DNA of 64,000 bases, taken from contig NZ_JAPZQK010000024.1 in the NCBI RefSeq assembly GCF_027530345.1, positions 43,820 to 107,819 on the forward strand, given 5' to 3'. Of this stretch, positions 55,458 through 64,000 are shown in pieces (the first letter of the stretch is position 1; every line of letters begins with the position of its first letter). This DNA is from Silanimonas sp. GTDB lineage: Bacteria > Pseudomonadota > Gammaproteobacteria > Xanthomonadales > Xanthomonadaceae. Position numbers and translations under genes: made by a program. The notes under the pieces were generated by a model that saw only the letters and a list, made by a program, of their open reading frames with translations, was not told the DNA's origin and did not search any database.

Positions 55458-55590
55458 GGTGCTCCGGAAGACGACGCAGGGGAACTGTGACCACCGCCTC
55501 CAAAACACCGCACAGGCGGCCGTTTGACGTTGTTTGACAGACTGGGAACTGGGTAGCCTAGGCCACCCTTTCAACGCCCGGAGCGCTGAC

Positions 55591-57807
55591 ATGCGCCCCC
55601 TTCGTCAGGCACAGCTTGCCGTCATCGGTCTTGCTGTCGCTTTCGCCCTGCCCAGCGCCGCCCAATCGACGTTCACCAGCACCGCCGTGGTCGAGCACAG
55701 CGGGATGTGCCTTGAGGTGCCAGGCGCGTCGACGGCGAACAACCTGCAGCTCGTGCAGAACACCTGCAATGGGCGTCCGGAGCAGAACTTCCGGTTCCAG
55801 GTCATCGATGCTGCCAGGCAACGCTTCAGTGTCGTAGCAACGCACAGCAATCTTTGCCTTTCGGCGAATGGCAGTACCGCGACCGACGGTCTCGCGCTCA
55901 TCCAGACCGCATGTTCCAGCGGCGACACGATGCAGGTCTTCCAGCTCGAGCGGCTCCGGGGCGGTGGACTGCCATTCCGTATCCGAGGCATCTCTTCCGC
56001 CCGTTGCGTCGAGGTCACCAACAGCGACACCCGCACCAGCCGACCTGTTCAGTTCAGAAGCTGCCAAGCGCTGGATTCAGGCCGCAACCAGAACTGGACG
56101 CTTGCCGGCGCGGCGACCGCCGGCTTCGGCGCGGGCGCAGCTCCCACGACGGCCCAGGCCGACGCGGCGCGCCTGCTGATGCAAGCCACCTTCGGCCCCA
56201 CGGAAAGCGAGATCAACCGGGTCGTTTCGCTCGGTGCCGATGCTTGGATCACCGACCAGTTCAACCGCCCGGCGTCGAGCCACCTCGCCACCCACCAGGC
56301 CATCCACAATGAGCTGTCGCCGCATGTGGGCGGCAATGCCGACGACCTCGCCTGCCGGTTCAGCTACGTCTGCCAATTGGGCCGCCACGACACCTGGTGG
56401 CAGATCGGCGTGCGCGGCGAGGACCAGCTGCGTCAGCGCGTGGCCTTCGCGCTCAGCCAGTTCTTCGTCATCTCGGAAGTCAGCGACAACGTCGGCTACT
56501 CGCAGCTGGCGATCAGCGACTACTACGACACCCTCGCCGTCCACGGCCTCGGCAACTTCCGCACGCTGCTTGAGGAAGTGACGCTGAATCCGCTGATGGG
56601 CCGCTACCTCGGCATGCTGCAGAACGAGAAGGCCGACACGCGCACCAACACCGAGCCGGACGAGAATTTCGCCCGCGAGGTGATGCAGCTCTTCTCGATC
56701 GGCCTCGTCGAGCTGAACATTGACGGCACGCCGAGGCTCGACGGCAACGGCAACACCATCCCCACCTACGACAACACGCGCATCACCAACCTCGCGCGCG
56801 CGCTCACCGGCTGGAACTTCAGCAACGCCGCGCGTTGGGGGGTTTGGGAAGGCGACGTCAAGCTGCCGGGCCTGATCAGCAACATGACGGCGTGGCGCAC
56901 GACGCAGGGCGAGATCTACCACGACACCGGCGCCAAGACCCTTCTCGGTGGCACCCCGGTGCCCGCCGGCGGCACGGCGGCCGCCGACCTGAGGATCGCC
57001 CTCGACAACCTGTTCAACCATCCGAACGTCGGGCCTTTCCTCGCGCGCCACTTGATCCAGCGGCTCGTCACCAGCAATCCGAGCCCGGCCTACGTGCGCC
57101 GCGTGGCCGAGCGCTTCAACAACAATGGCAGCGGTGTCCGCGGCGACATGCGCGCGGTGGTGCGCGCGGTGCTTATGGATCCCGAGGCCCGCGATACCGC
57201 CCAGACGCAGCAGTACGGCTACGGCAAGGTGAAGGAGCCGATGCTGCGCTTCTCAGCGGTGCTGCGGGCCTTCAACGCCGAAGGCCAGGCAGTGGCCACG
57301 GCAGGCGGCGCCACGACGCGCGGGCTGCTCCGCAACCGCGGCATCGGCATCGACATGTCGCAGTCCATCATGGGATCGCCGTCGGTCTTCAACTTCTACC
57401 GGCCGAACTTCATGCCGACCGGTGACCTGCGCCAGCGCGGCCTCGTCGCTCCGGAGCTGCAGATCCTCAACGAAGCGGTGGCGGTGAGCTCGATCAACCA
57501 CTTGCACGGCCGGCTTTGGCAGACGGACAGCGCTGACACGACCATCCCGACCACGACGAACGATCCGCGTTTCTACTGGACGCGCTACCGCTTCAACCTG
57601 TCGGCCGAGAAGGCGCTGGCCGTGGCGCCCGAGAAGCTTGTCGACCGCATGAACCTGCTGCTGATGGGTGGGCGCATGCCGGCCGACATGCGGACCATCC
57701 TGATTTCGTCGACCTACGCCACGCCGATGAACGACGGCGGTGGCGACCGCGTGGAAGACCTGATCTTCCTGATCGCTTCGTCCTCCCAGTTCGCCACGCA
57801 GAGGTAA
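55591..57807 (+). CDS. DUF1800 secreted protein with N-terminal ricin-type lectin domain, pair 2
   Basis: This 738-residue protein has a signal peptide (QLAVIGLAVAFALPSAAQ), then a ricin B-like beta-trefoil (about 28-175) with QNF, QVF and QNW repeats and paired cysteines. DUF1800 follows (LLMQATFGPTESEINR, MGRYLGMLQNEKADTRTNTE, REVMQLFSIGLVELN). The first DUF1800 gene lacks the lectin domain. The lectin should bind sugar, so the protein may act on or at a glycan surface (inference). GTTTGAC repeats lie about 50 bases upstream and may mark a promoter. The last codons again hold AGAGG, the site for the next gene. Confidence 0.9.
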   Translation: MRPLRQAQLAVIGLAVAFALPSAAQSTFTSTAVVEHSGMCLEVPGASTANNLQLVQNTCNGRPEQNFRFQVIDAARQRFSVVATHSNLCLSANGSTATDGLALIQTACSSGDTMQVFQLERLRGGGLPFRIRGISSARCVEVTNSDTRTSRPVQFRSCQALDSGRNQNWTLAGAATAGFGAGAAPTTAQADAARLLMQATFGPTESEINRVVSLGADAWITDQFNRPASSHLATHQAIHNELSPHVGGNADDLACRFSYVCQLGRHDTWWQIGVRGEDQLRQRVAFALSQFFVISEVSDNVGYSQLAISDYYDTLAVHGLGNFRTLLEEVTLNPLMGRYLGMLQNEKADTRTNTEPDENFAREVMQLFSIGLVELNIDGTPRLDGNGNTIPTYDNTRITNLARALTGWNFSNAARWGVWEGDVKLPGLISNMTAWRTTQGEIYHDTGAKTLLGGTPVPAGGTAAADLRIALDNLFNHPNVGPFLARHLIQRLVTSNPSPAYVRRVAERFNNNGSGVRGDMRAVVRAVLMDPEARDTAQTQQYGYGKVKEPMLRFSAVLRAFNAEGQAVATAGGATTRGLLRNRGIGIDMSQSIMGSPSVFNFYRPNFMPTGDLRQRGLVAPELQILNEAVAVSSINHLHGRLWQTDSADTTIPTTTNDPRFYWTRYRFNLSAEKALAVAPEKLVDRMNLLLMGGRMPADMRTILISSTYATPMNDGGGDRVEDLIFLIASSSQFATQR

Positions 57808-57810
57808 TCC

Positions 57811-59271
57811 ATGGACCGCATCGACAAGGCGAACGAGCGCCGCCGCTTCCTCGCTGGCGCGAGCCGCATCGCGCTCGGCAGTGCCGCCGCGATGGCGACC
57901 ATGGGCCAGTTGCAGATGGTGCATGCCGCGACGCGCAGCAACGAGAAGTACAAGGCGCTGGTCTGCGTCTACCTGTTTGGCGGCAACGACAGTTTCAACA
58001 TGGTCGTCCCCCGCAGCACCACCGCCTACGGCACCTACAACGCGGCCCGACCGGCGTTGGCCATTCCGCAGGCGAACCTGCTGCCGATCACCCCGACCGC
58101 AGGCGCGGGCGGGGTCGACTGGGGCTTGAATCCGGCCATGCCGGAGCTCCGGGCCTTGTTCGAAAGCGGCCGTGCCGGTCTGATCGGCAATGTCGGCCCG
58201 CTGGTCACGCCCACGACCAAGTCGGACTACCAGAACCGCCGCGTGCCGCTGCCGCCGGAACTCTTCTCGCACGTCGACCAACAGTCGTACTCGATGTCGA
58301 TGGGCAGCGAAACGGCGGCCAAGGCCGGCTGGGGCGGCCGCCTCGCCGACCGCCTGCAGGCCGCAGGCTTCGGCTCGTCCACCGGCCTGCCGATCGGTCT
58401 CACGATGTCGGGCGCGAACGCGTGGCTCGCCGGCTCGCAGACGGGCATGTACACCCTCGGCAGCTCCGGCCCCTCGCGCATCGACGCCAGCCTTCGGACC
58501 GCCACCGACGCTCGCAGCGTCGCCCGCCGCACCGCCTTCAACCAGCTCCTCGACGCCGCGCAGCGCGACAGCTCGGCCTTTGTGCGCGAGCACGGCCGGA
58601 TGAACCGTCGCGCCATCGATTTCAGCGAATCGGTGTTCAACGCCATCAACAACGTGCCGGCCCCGGCGACCGTATTCCCGACCGGCCGCTTCGGCGACAC
58701 GTTGCGCACCGTCGCCCGCACGATCGCCGCCCGCGGCGCCCTCGGCCAGCGCCGGCAGATCTTTTTCGTCGGCCTCGGCGGCTGGGACACGCACGACGGC
58801 CAGCCCGTCGACCACCCCCGCCTGCTGACCACGGTCAGCCAAGGCCTTGCCGCGTTCTACAACGCCACGATCGAACTGGGTGTCTCGCGCGATGTCACGA
58901 CGTTCACGATGAGCGACTTCGGCCGCACGCTGAACAACAACGGCGACGGCACCGACCACGGCTGGGGCGGCCACAGTTGGATCCTCGGCGGCGACGTCGT
59001 GGGCCGCCGCATCTACGGCACCATGCCGGACTATGCGCTGGGCTCGTCGCAGGACGTCGGTCGCGGTCGGATGATCCCGACCACGCCTGTCGAGCAGCTG
59101 GGCAGTACGTTGGCGCGCTGGTTCGGGCTCGGATTCTCCGACGCCAACGAGATATTCCCCAACGTGCGCAATTTCGGCAGCACCGGCGACTACCTGCCCA
59201 TGCTCGCCAGCACCAACGCCGTCATCAACGACGTGGGCTTCACGCGCAACCGCGGCGGCGGCAAGGGTTGA
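57811..59271 (+). CDS. DUF1501 secreted protein, pair 2
   Basis: The 486-residue protein has a twin-arginine signal (ERRRFLAGASR) and matches the paralogue at 54006 along its length: CVYLFGGNDSFNMVVP, LGGWDTHDGQ, FGRTLNNNGDGTDHGWGG. It starts 3 bases after the DUF1800 stop, using a ribosome site in the last codons of that gene. The two pairs share the same spacing. No function is known; an envelope hydrolase or accessory role is inferred only from superfamily membership and export signal. Confidence 0.9.
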   Translation: MDRIDKANERRRFLAGASRIALGSAAAMATMGQLQMVHAATRSNEKYKALVCVYLFGGNDSFNMVVPRSTTAYGTYNAARPALAIPQANLLPITPTAGAGGVDWGLNPAMPELRALFESGRAGLIGNVGPLVTPTTKSDYQNRRVPLPPELFSHVDQQSYSMSMGSETAAKAGWGGRLADRLQAAGFGSSTGLPIGLTMSGANAWLAGSQTGMYTLGSSGPSRIDASLRTATDARSVARRTAFNQLLDAAQRDSSAFVREHGRMNRRAIDFSESVFNAINNVPAPATVFPTGRFGDTLRTVARTIAARGALGQRRQIFFVGLGGWDTHDGQPVDHPRLLTTVSQGLAAFYNATIELGVSRDVTTFTMSDFGRTLNNNGDGTDHGWGGHSWILGGDVVGRRIYGTMPDYALGSSQDVGRGRMIPTTPVEQLGSTLARWFGLGFSDANEIFPNVRNFGSTGDYLPMLASTNAVINDVGFTRNRGGGKG

Positions 59272-59301
59272 TGCGAGGCCGACCTCGTCGGCCATACGCA
59301 C

Positions 59302-59310
59302 TGGTATGCT
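59302..59310 (+). promoter_or_regulatory. extended -10 promoter before the LEA-type lipoprotein
   Basis: TGGTATGCT contains an extended -10 (TG, one base, TATGCT) about 32 bases before the GTG start of the next gene. A -35 box was not found. Confidence 0.45.
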
Positions 59311-59341
59311 CCGCGGGCCTTGTGTGTCCCGGAGTCTCCAC

Positions 59342-59797
59342 GTGTTTCGAGTCACCCTACTCGCCCTGATCGCCCTACTCCTCGCCGCCTGCGCCAGCGG
59401 GCCGGTGAAGCGCGTGTTCCCCCCGGAAGCGCGCGTGCAGGAGATCCTCCTGCAGGACGGCCGCGCAACCGTGCAGCTTCGAGTGCAGAGCTTCAGCACC
59501 GTGCCGAGCGAAGTGGAGGCCTATGCGCTCACGCTCGAATTCGCTGGCGCGGAAGCCACGCGACTGCAGGGCGAGACCAACCTGACCGTGCTGCCCCAGG
59601 CCGCGGAAACCTTCACCATCGAAACCACGCTTGATGCCGCTGCGCTGGAGCGCGCGAAGGCGGCGCTGGCCAACGGCACGGCGCTGCGCTATCGCCTCCA
59701 TGGCACGATCACCGTGGAGCCGAACGGCCGCGCCTACCCCATCGACTACAGCAGCGCGCTGAGCCGCGCCCCAGGCCTCGACGGCGTGCTCCGCTGA
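59342..59797 (+). CDS. LEA-type (late embryogenesis) lipoprotein
   Basis: The 151-residue protein starts at GTG after GGAG, with a lipoprotein signal ending in LLLAAC. The rest has a single LEA14/WHy-like beta domain (AYALTLEFAGAEATRLQGET, YRLHGTITVEP). LEA-like bacterial proteins are often linked to stress or envelope stability. The domain call rests on pattern only. It lies between the DUF1501 and acyl-CoA dehydrogenase genes. Confidence 0.6.
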   Translation: MFRVTLLALIALLLAACASGPVKRVFPPEARVQEILLQDGRATVQLRVQSFSTVPSEVEAYALTLEFAGAEATRLQGETNLTVLPQAAETFTIETTLDAAALERAKAALANGTALRYRLHGTITVEPNGRAYPIDYSSALSRAPGLDGVLR

Positions 59798-59885
59798 GCA
59801 AGCCGGACCTGCTGGGATCGCACCTCGCACCCGCTGGCTGCTGCCCTCCGTTTTCCCCTCCCCATCGCCGACAGACCTCCTTCGC

Positions 59886-61676
<1,791 letters not shown>

Positions 61677-61685
61677 TTGGCCATG

Positions 61686-61706
61686 CCGGAGGGCCTAGCC
61701 CTCCGG
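61686..61706 (+). terminator. hairpin after acyl-CoA dehydrogenase gene
   Basis: A perfect 9-bp stem CCGGAGGGC / GCCCTCCGG with a 3-base loop begins 10 bases after the stop. No T-run follows, so it is only a possible terminator. The remaining intergenic region to 61960 (about 250 bases) holds no other gene I can support; it is AT-rich near 61845-61865, perhaps the MCP promoter. Confidence 0.35.
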
Positions 61707-61960
61707 ACTCGGCGGCTTCGTCTCAGGGCTGCATCGACCTGACAGCGTGGAGCCGCCGCTGGCGAACCATCGAAGGCGCCAGCACGGCGCGCCCCTGGGT
61801 TCCTCAGTTTTCGGCGTGCTCCTTCACGGAAAGCATGCTTGAGATTTCGAAACAATCGATTTAGTGCGTGGTTGCATGCGCACTTATGGAAGCACCGCGG
61901 CGGTTCCATGCCGCTGGGCCTGAATCCGCCACACGGTGACCTGCATCGGAGGGTTTTCTA

Positions 61961-63739
61961 ATGTTTCGGAGTCCGTTGATCTTCCATCCGCGCTTTCCTG
62001 GAGTGGTGTTGCTCACCGTGGCCGCCGTGGGGCTGCTCTACCCCGTGCTCGTCCATGCGATCGCCGAACTCGCCGACGTTCCGGTCCAACGCGCGACATG
62101 GCTCGGAGGGGTGTCGCTTGCCCTGCTCGCCGGCTTGGCCCTTCCTGCGTGGCAGCGTCGCACGATCGGCGCAGACCAGTTGCAGGGCGTGCTCAGTGCC
62201 CTCGCCAGCAGGGACCTGCAGTCCGTCGATGCCGCAGCCAAGCGCCTGACGACGTCCGACGACCTTGCTTCCGGTCTCAAGGCCGCGCTGAATGAACGCA
62301 CGAAGCTGCTGATCGACCTGCGCGAGCGTGGCAAGGAGCTCGACGCCTTCGCCACTGCGATCCAGCTCTGCTTCCGCGAGGACCTGCCGGACCCGGCCGC
62401 CAGACTTGCCGCGCTCGCGCTGCGACTGCCGGAATTCTGGCTGCACCCCGAACACGCGATCGCCTGCATCCGCTACGGAGGAAACCGCTTCGTCTCGACC
62501 GGGTTCAAGGATTCCCCATGGCGCCAGATCGCCCACTTCAGGACCATGGACGGCATCGAGGGCAGCATCGAACTGGCCTACACCTGCGCGCTTCCCGAAC
62601 TTGACGAAGGCCCCTTCCTGGCAGAAGAGCGTGTCCTTATCGACAAGCTGGCTTCGCTCCTTTCGGGCTATCTCGACAGCGACATCGGCCACCGCAATCT
62701 GGATGCGGCGGATGCCGCCCTACGCGAGCTCAGCGACGTCGTGTCTGAGACCGCGCGCGGAAACTTCTCCCGGCGCATGCAGCCCGACCGCACCAATTCC
62801 GCGCTGACCGACGTCGTCAATGGCCTGATCGAAACCCTCGACCAGAACATCGGCACGGTGAGTCGATCCATGCGCGCACTTTCGCAGGGCGATCTGCGCA
62901 CCACGGTAGAAGGGCAGTTCGAGGGTGCGTTCGCCGTGCTCCAGGGTGACATCAACAGCACGATCATGGCGTTAAGGACGATGCTGGGCGAGATTCAGGC
63001 GGCTGCTAAGGCCATCGACAGCGCAGCCAGCGAAATCGCCGCCGGCAACGCCGACTTGTCTTCGCGCACCGAGCAGCAGGCGGCAGCCCTGGAAGAAACC
63101 GCCGCCAGCATGGAGGAACTGACCTCCACCGTACGCGGCAACGCCGACAACGCACGCAGCGCGAACCAATTGGCCATCGGAGCCGGCGATGTCGCCGAAC
63201 GGGGAAGCCGCGTGGTTCGCCAAGTGGTCGACACCATGGGCGAGATCAACGCGCAGTCGCGCAAGATCGAGGACATCATCGGCGTCATCGACGGCATCGC
63301 CTTCCAGACCAACATCCTCGCGCTCAATGCCGCCGTCGAGGCGGCTCGCGCCGGAGAGCAGGGTCGCGGCTTCGCGGTGGTCGCAAGCGAAGTGCGTACC
63401 CTCGCGCAGCGCTCGGCGTCCGCCGCCCGTGAGATCAAAAGCCTGATTTCCGAGACCGTTGAACGCGTCGACACCGGCAGCCAACTGGTCGACTCCGCCG
63501 GCACCACCATGGGCGAGATCCTCTCGGCGGTAACGCGCGTCACCAACATCATGGGCGAGATCAGTGCGGCCTCGGCGCAGCAGACCTCAGGCATCGAGCA
63601 AGTCAGCACCACGGTGACCCACATGGACGAGGCCACCCAGCAGAACGCGGCACTCGTGGAAGAAGCCACCGCTGCCGCCCGTGCACTGGAGGACCAGGCC
63701 AGCCGGCTGGCACAGAACGTAGGGCGGTTCAGGCTCTAG
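61961..63739 (+). CDS. methyl-accepting chemotaxis protein
   Basis: The 592-residue protein has two membrane segments close together (about 13-32 and 45-60) and a 160-residue cytoplasmic sensor-like region with two cysteines. HAMP-like and signalling domains follow. The signalling tip reads [44 protein letters not shown]. Methylation helices flank it. GGAGG lies just before the ATG. Because the periplasmic part is very short, it probably detects a signal in the cytoplasm or membrane. A terminator follows. Confidence 0.95.
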   Translation: MFRSPLIFHPRFPGVVLLTVAAVGLLYPVLVHAIAELADVPVQRATWLGGVSLALLAGLALPAWQRRTIGADQLQGVLSALASRDLQSVDAAAKRLTTSDDLASGLKAALNERTKLLIDLRERGKELDAFATAIQLCFREDLPDPAARLAALALRLPEFWLHPEHAIACIRYGGNRFVSTGFKDSPWRQIAHFRTMDGIEGSIELAYTCALPELDEGPFLAEERVLIDKLASLLSGYLDSDIGHRNLDAADAALRELSDVVSETARGNFSRRMQPDRTNSALTDVVNGLIETLDQNIGTVSRSMRALSQGDLRTTVEGQFEGAFAVLQGDINSTIMALRTMLGEIQAAAKAIDSAASEIAAGNADLSSRTEQQAAALEETAASMEELTSTVRGNADNARSANQLAIGAGDVAERGSRVVRQVVDTMGEINAQSRKIEDIIGVIDGIAFQTNILALNAAVEAARAGEQGRGFAVVASEVRTLAQRSASAAREIKSLISETVERVDTGSQLVDSAGTTMGEILSAVTRVTNIMGEISAASAQQTSGIEQVSTTVTHMDEATQQNAALVEEATAAARALEDQASRLAQNVGRFRL

Positions 63740-63779
63740 ACCCGGGGCGGCGGTTCACGGCACAAGACGCAGAAAACTG

Positions 63780-63812
63780 AAAAGCCGGACATCTCGCGAT
63801 GGCCGGCTTTTT
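63780..63812. terminator. rho-independent terminator after the chemotaxis receptor gene
   Basis: AAAAGCCGG and CCGGCTTTT pair around a 14-base loop, followed on the plus strand by more T. On the minus strand it also ends in T, so it can act for both directions, including a transcript coming from the interrupted tRNA. Confidence 0.8.
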
Positions 63813-63837
63813 CATTTCAACGACTTACGTCATGAAT

Positions 63838-63864
63838 TGGTCGGGACGGCGGGATTCGAACCCG
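63838..63864 (-). pseudogene. 3' end of a tRNA gene, probably tRNA-Pro, interrupted by an IS
   Basis: On the minus strand the last 27 bases of a tRNA are intact: the 3' acceptor CGTCCCG with A and CCA, and a T-loop TTCGAAT with most of its stem. The first C-G pair of the acceptor suggests tRNA-Pro. The 5' part is missing and the sequence continues directly into an IS end. Confidence 0.6.
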
Positions 63865-64000
63865 TAACCTCCCCCGTCAAGCGGACAGTTCGAAAGTAGA
63901 GCTTCTGGCCTCGTGGTGATTTCGGAACTCGGCGGGCGTCATGCCGCCAAGGGCGTCGTGGGGGCGGTGCTCGTTGTAGTCGATCAGGAAGCGCCACGTG
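63865..64000 (-). mobile_element. IS3-family insertion sequence, right end, truncated by window
   Basis: The minus strand carries the end of an IS3-type transposase gene and about 12 bases to the element end, at the tRNA T-arm. The opposite IS end is outside the window. The first base of the tRNA T-stem is changed, placing the junction at about 63865. Confidence 0.75.
63877..64000 (-). CDS. IS3-family transposase OrfB, C-terminal fragment
   Basis: The visible 41 codons read on the minus strand end with the IS3 integrase-core C-terminus: FLIDYNEHRPHDALGGMTP and AEFRNHHEARS, then a stop at 63877. The DDE catalytic core lies outside the window, except perhaps its last part. The gene continues beyond base 64000. 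Confidence 0.85.
   Translation of the reverse strand, partial: TWRFLIDYNEHRPHDALGGMTPAEFRNHHEARSSTFELSA

Noticed and set aside
53793..55592. Long minus-strand frame across the first DUF1501 gene
   Set aside because: Shadow of the DUF1501 gene; no start signal or domain.
57253..59499. 748-codon minus-strand frame across the second DUF1800-DUF1501 pair
   Set aside because: Antisense shadow without motifs.
61677..61960. Flagellar sigma-28 promoter before the chemotaxis receptor
   Set aside because: No TAAA...GCCGATAA-like pair was seen; only an AT-rich stretch is present.

Overview
The window is about 64 kb of GC-rich DNA, packed with genes on both strands. Gene content and order suggest a gammaproteobacterium near the Xanthomonadales/Lysobacterales: a fused thrA with thrB and thrC, a yajC-secD-secF/tgt/queA block, an Oar-like TonB receptor, fused msrA-msrB, Fe-SodB and many GGDEF proteins. 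This placement is inference from content; no rRNA gene is present.

Layout. 1-9.9 kb: a truncated CNNM/CBS protein, an ExoD-family protein, a PhnD-like binding protein overlapping a GGDEF-EAL protein, trmJ facing away from suhB, and a periplasmic propeller-GGDEF sensor. 9.9-15.4 kb: the protein export and queuosine operon (queA, tgt, yajC, secD, secF, minus strand), with a terminator between yajC and secD. 15.5-20.4 kb: a small Gly-tailed membrane protein, a zinc alcohol dehydrogenase and a large Oar-like TonB receptor with two PhoB-box-like repeats upstream. 20.4-27.4 kb: MarC, an SDR with degenerate catalytic residues, grxD, sodB, an orphan ABC ATPase, and a DesK/DesR-type two-component pair with its ABC-2 exporter. 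27.5-30.6 kb: a lipoprotein MsrA-thioredoxin-MsrB fusion and a class III aminotransferase with a hairpin in its leader. 30.6-34.6 kb: two paralogous TPR-GGDEF genes in tandem. 34.6-40.9 kb: the threonine operon, with a 41-codon leader peptide, mutually exclusive RNA stems, thrA, thrB, thrC and a second threonine-synthase-like enzyme. 40.9-47.8 kb: a long minus-strand array from rsmD and coaD through ferredoxin, gamma-glutamyltransferase, metallo-beta-lactamase-fold and PhoX-like genes to a MAPEG protein. 47.9-51.4 kb: ftsY, an AsmA-like protein, mutY and yggX with overlapping start and stop codons. 52.0 kb: tRNA-Phe with a clear promoter and terminator. 52.2-59.3 kb: two tandem DUF1800-DUF1501 secreted pairs, one carrying a ricin-type lectin domain. 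59.3-63.8 kb: a LEA-type lipoprotein, an acyl-CoA dehydrogenase and a methyl-accepting chemotaxis protein. 63.8-64 kb: the 3' end of a probable tRNA-Pro gene, interrupted by an IS3-family element that runs off the window.

Themes. Cyclic-di-GMP signalling is dense: four GGDEF proteins, each apparently coupled to a periplasmic or TPR sensor. Redox repair is represented by MsrAB, SodB, GrxD, YggX and MutY. The least understood parts are the duplicated DUF1800-DUF1501 module, the threonine leader architecture, the Pho-box-like array before the TonB receptor, and the binding protein coupled to a GGDEF-EAL enzyme.
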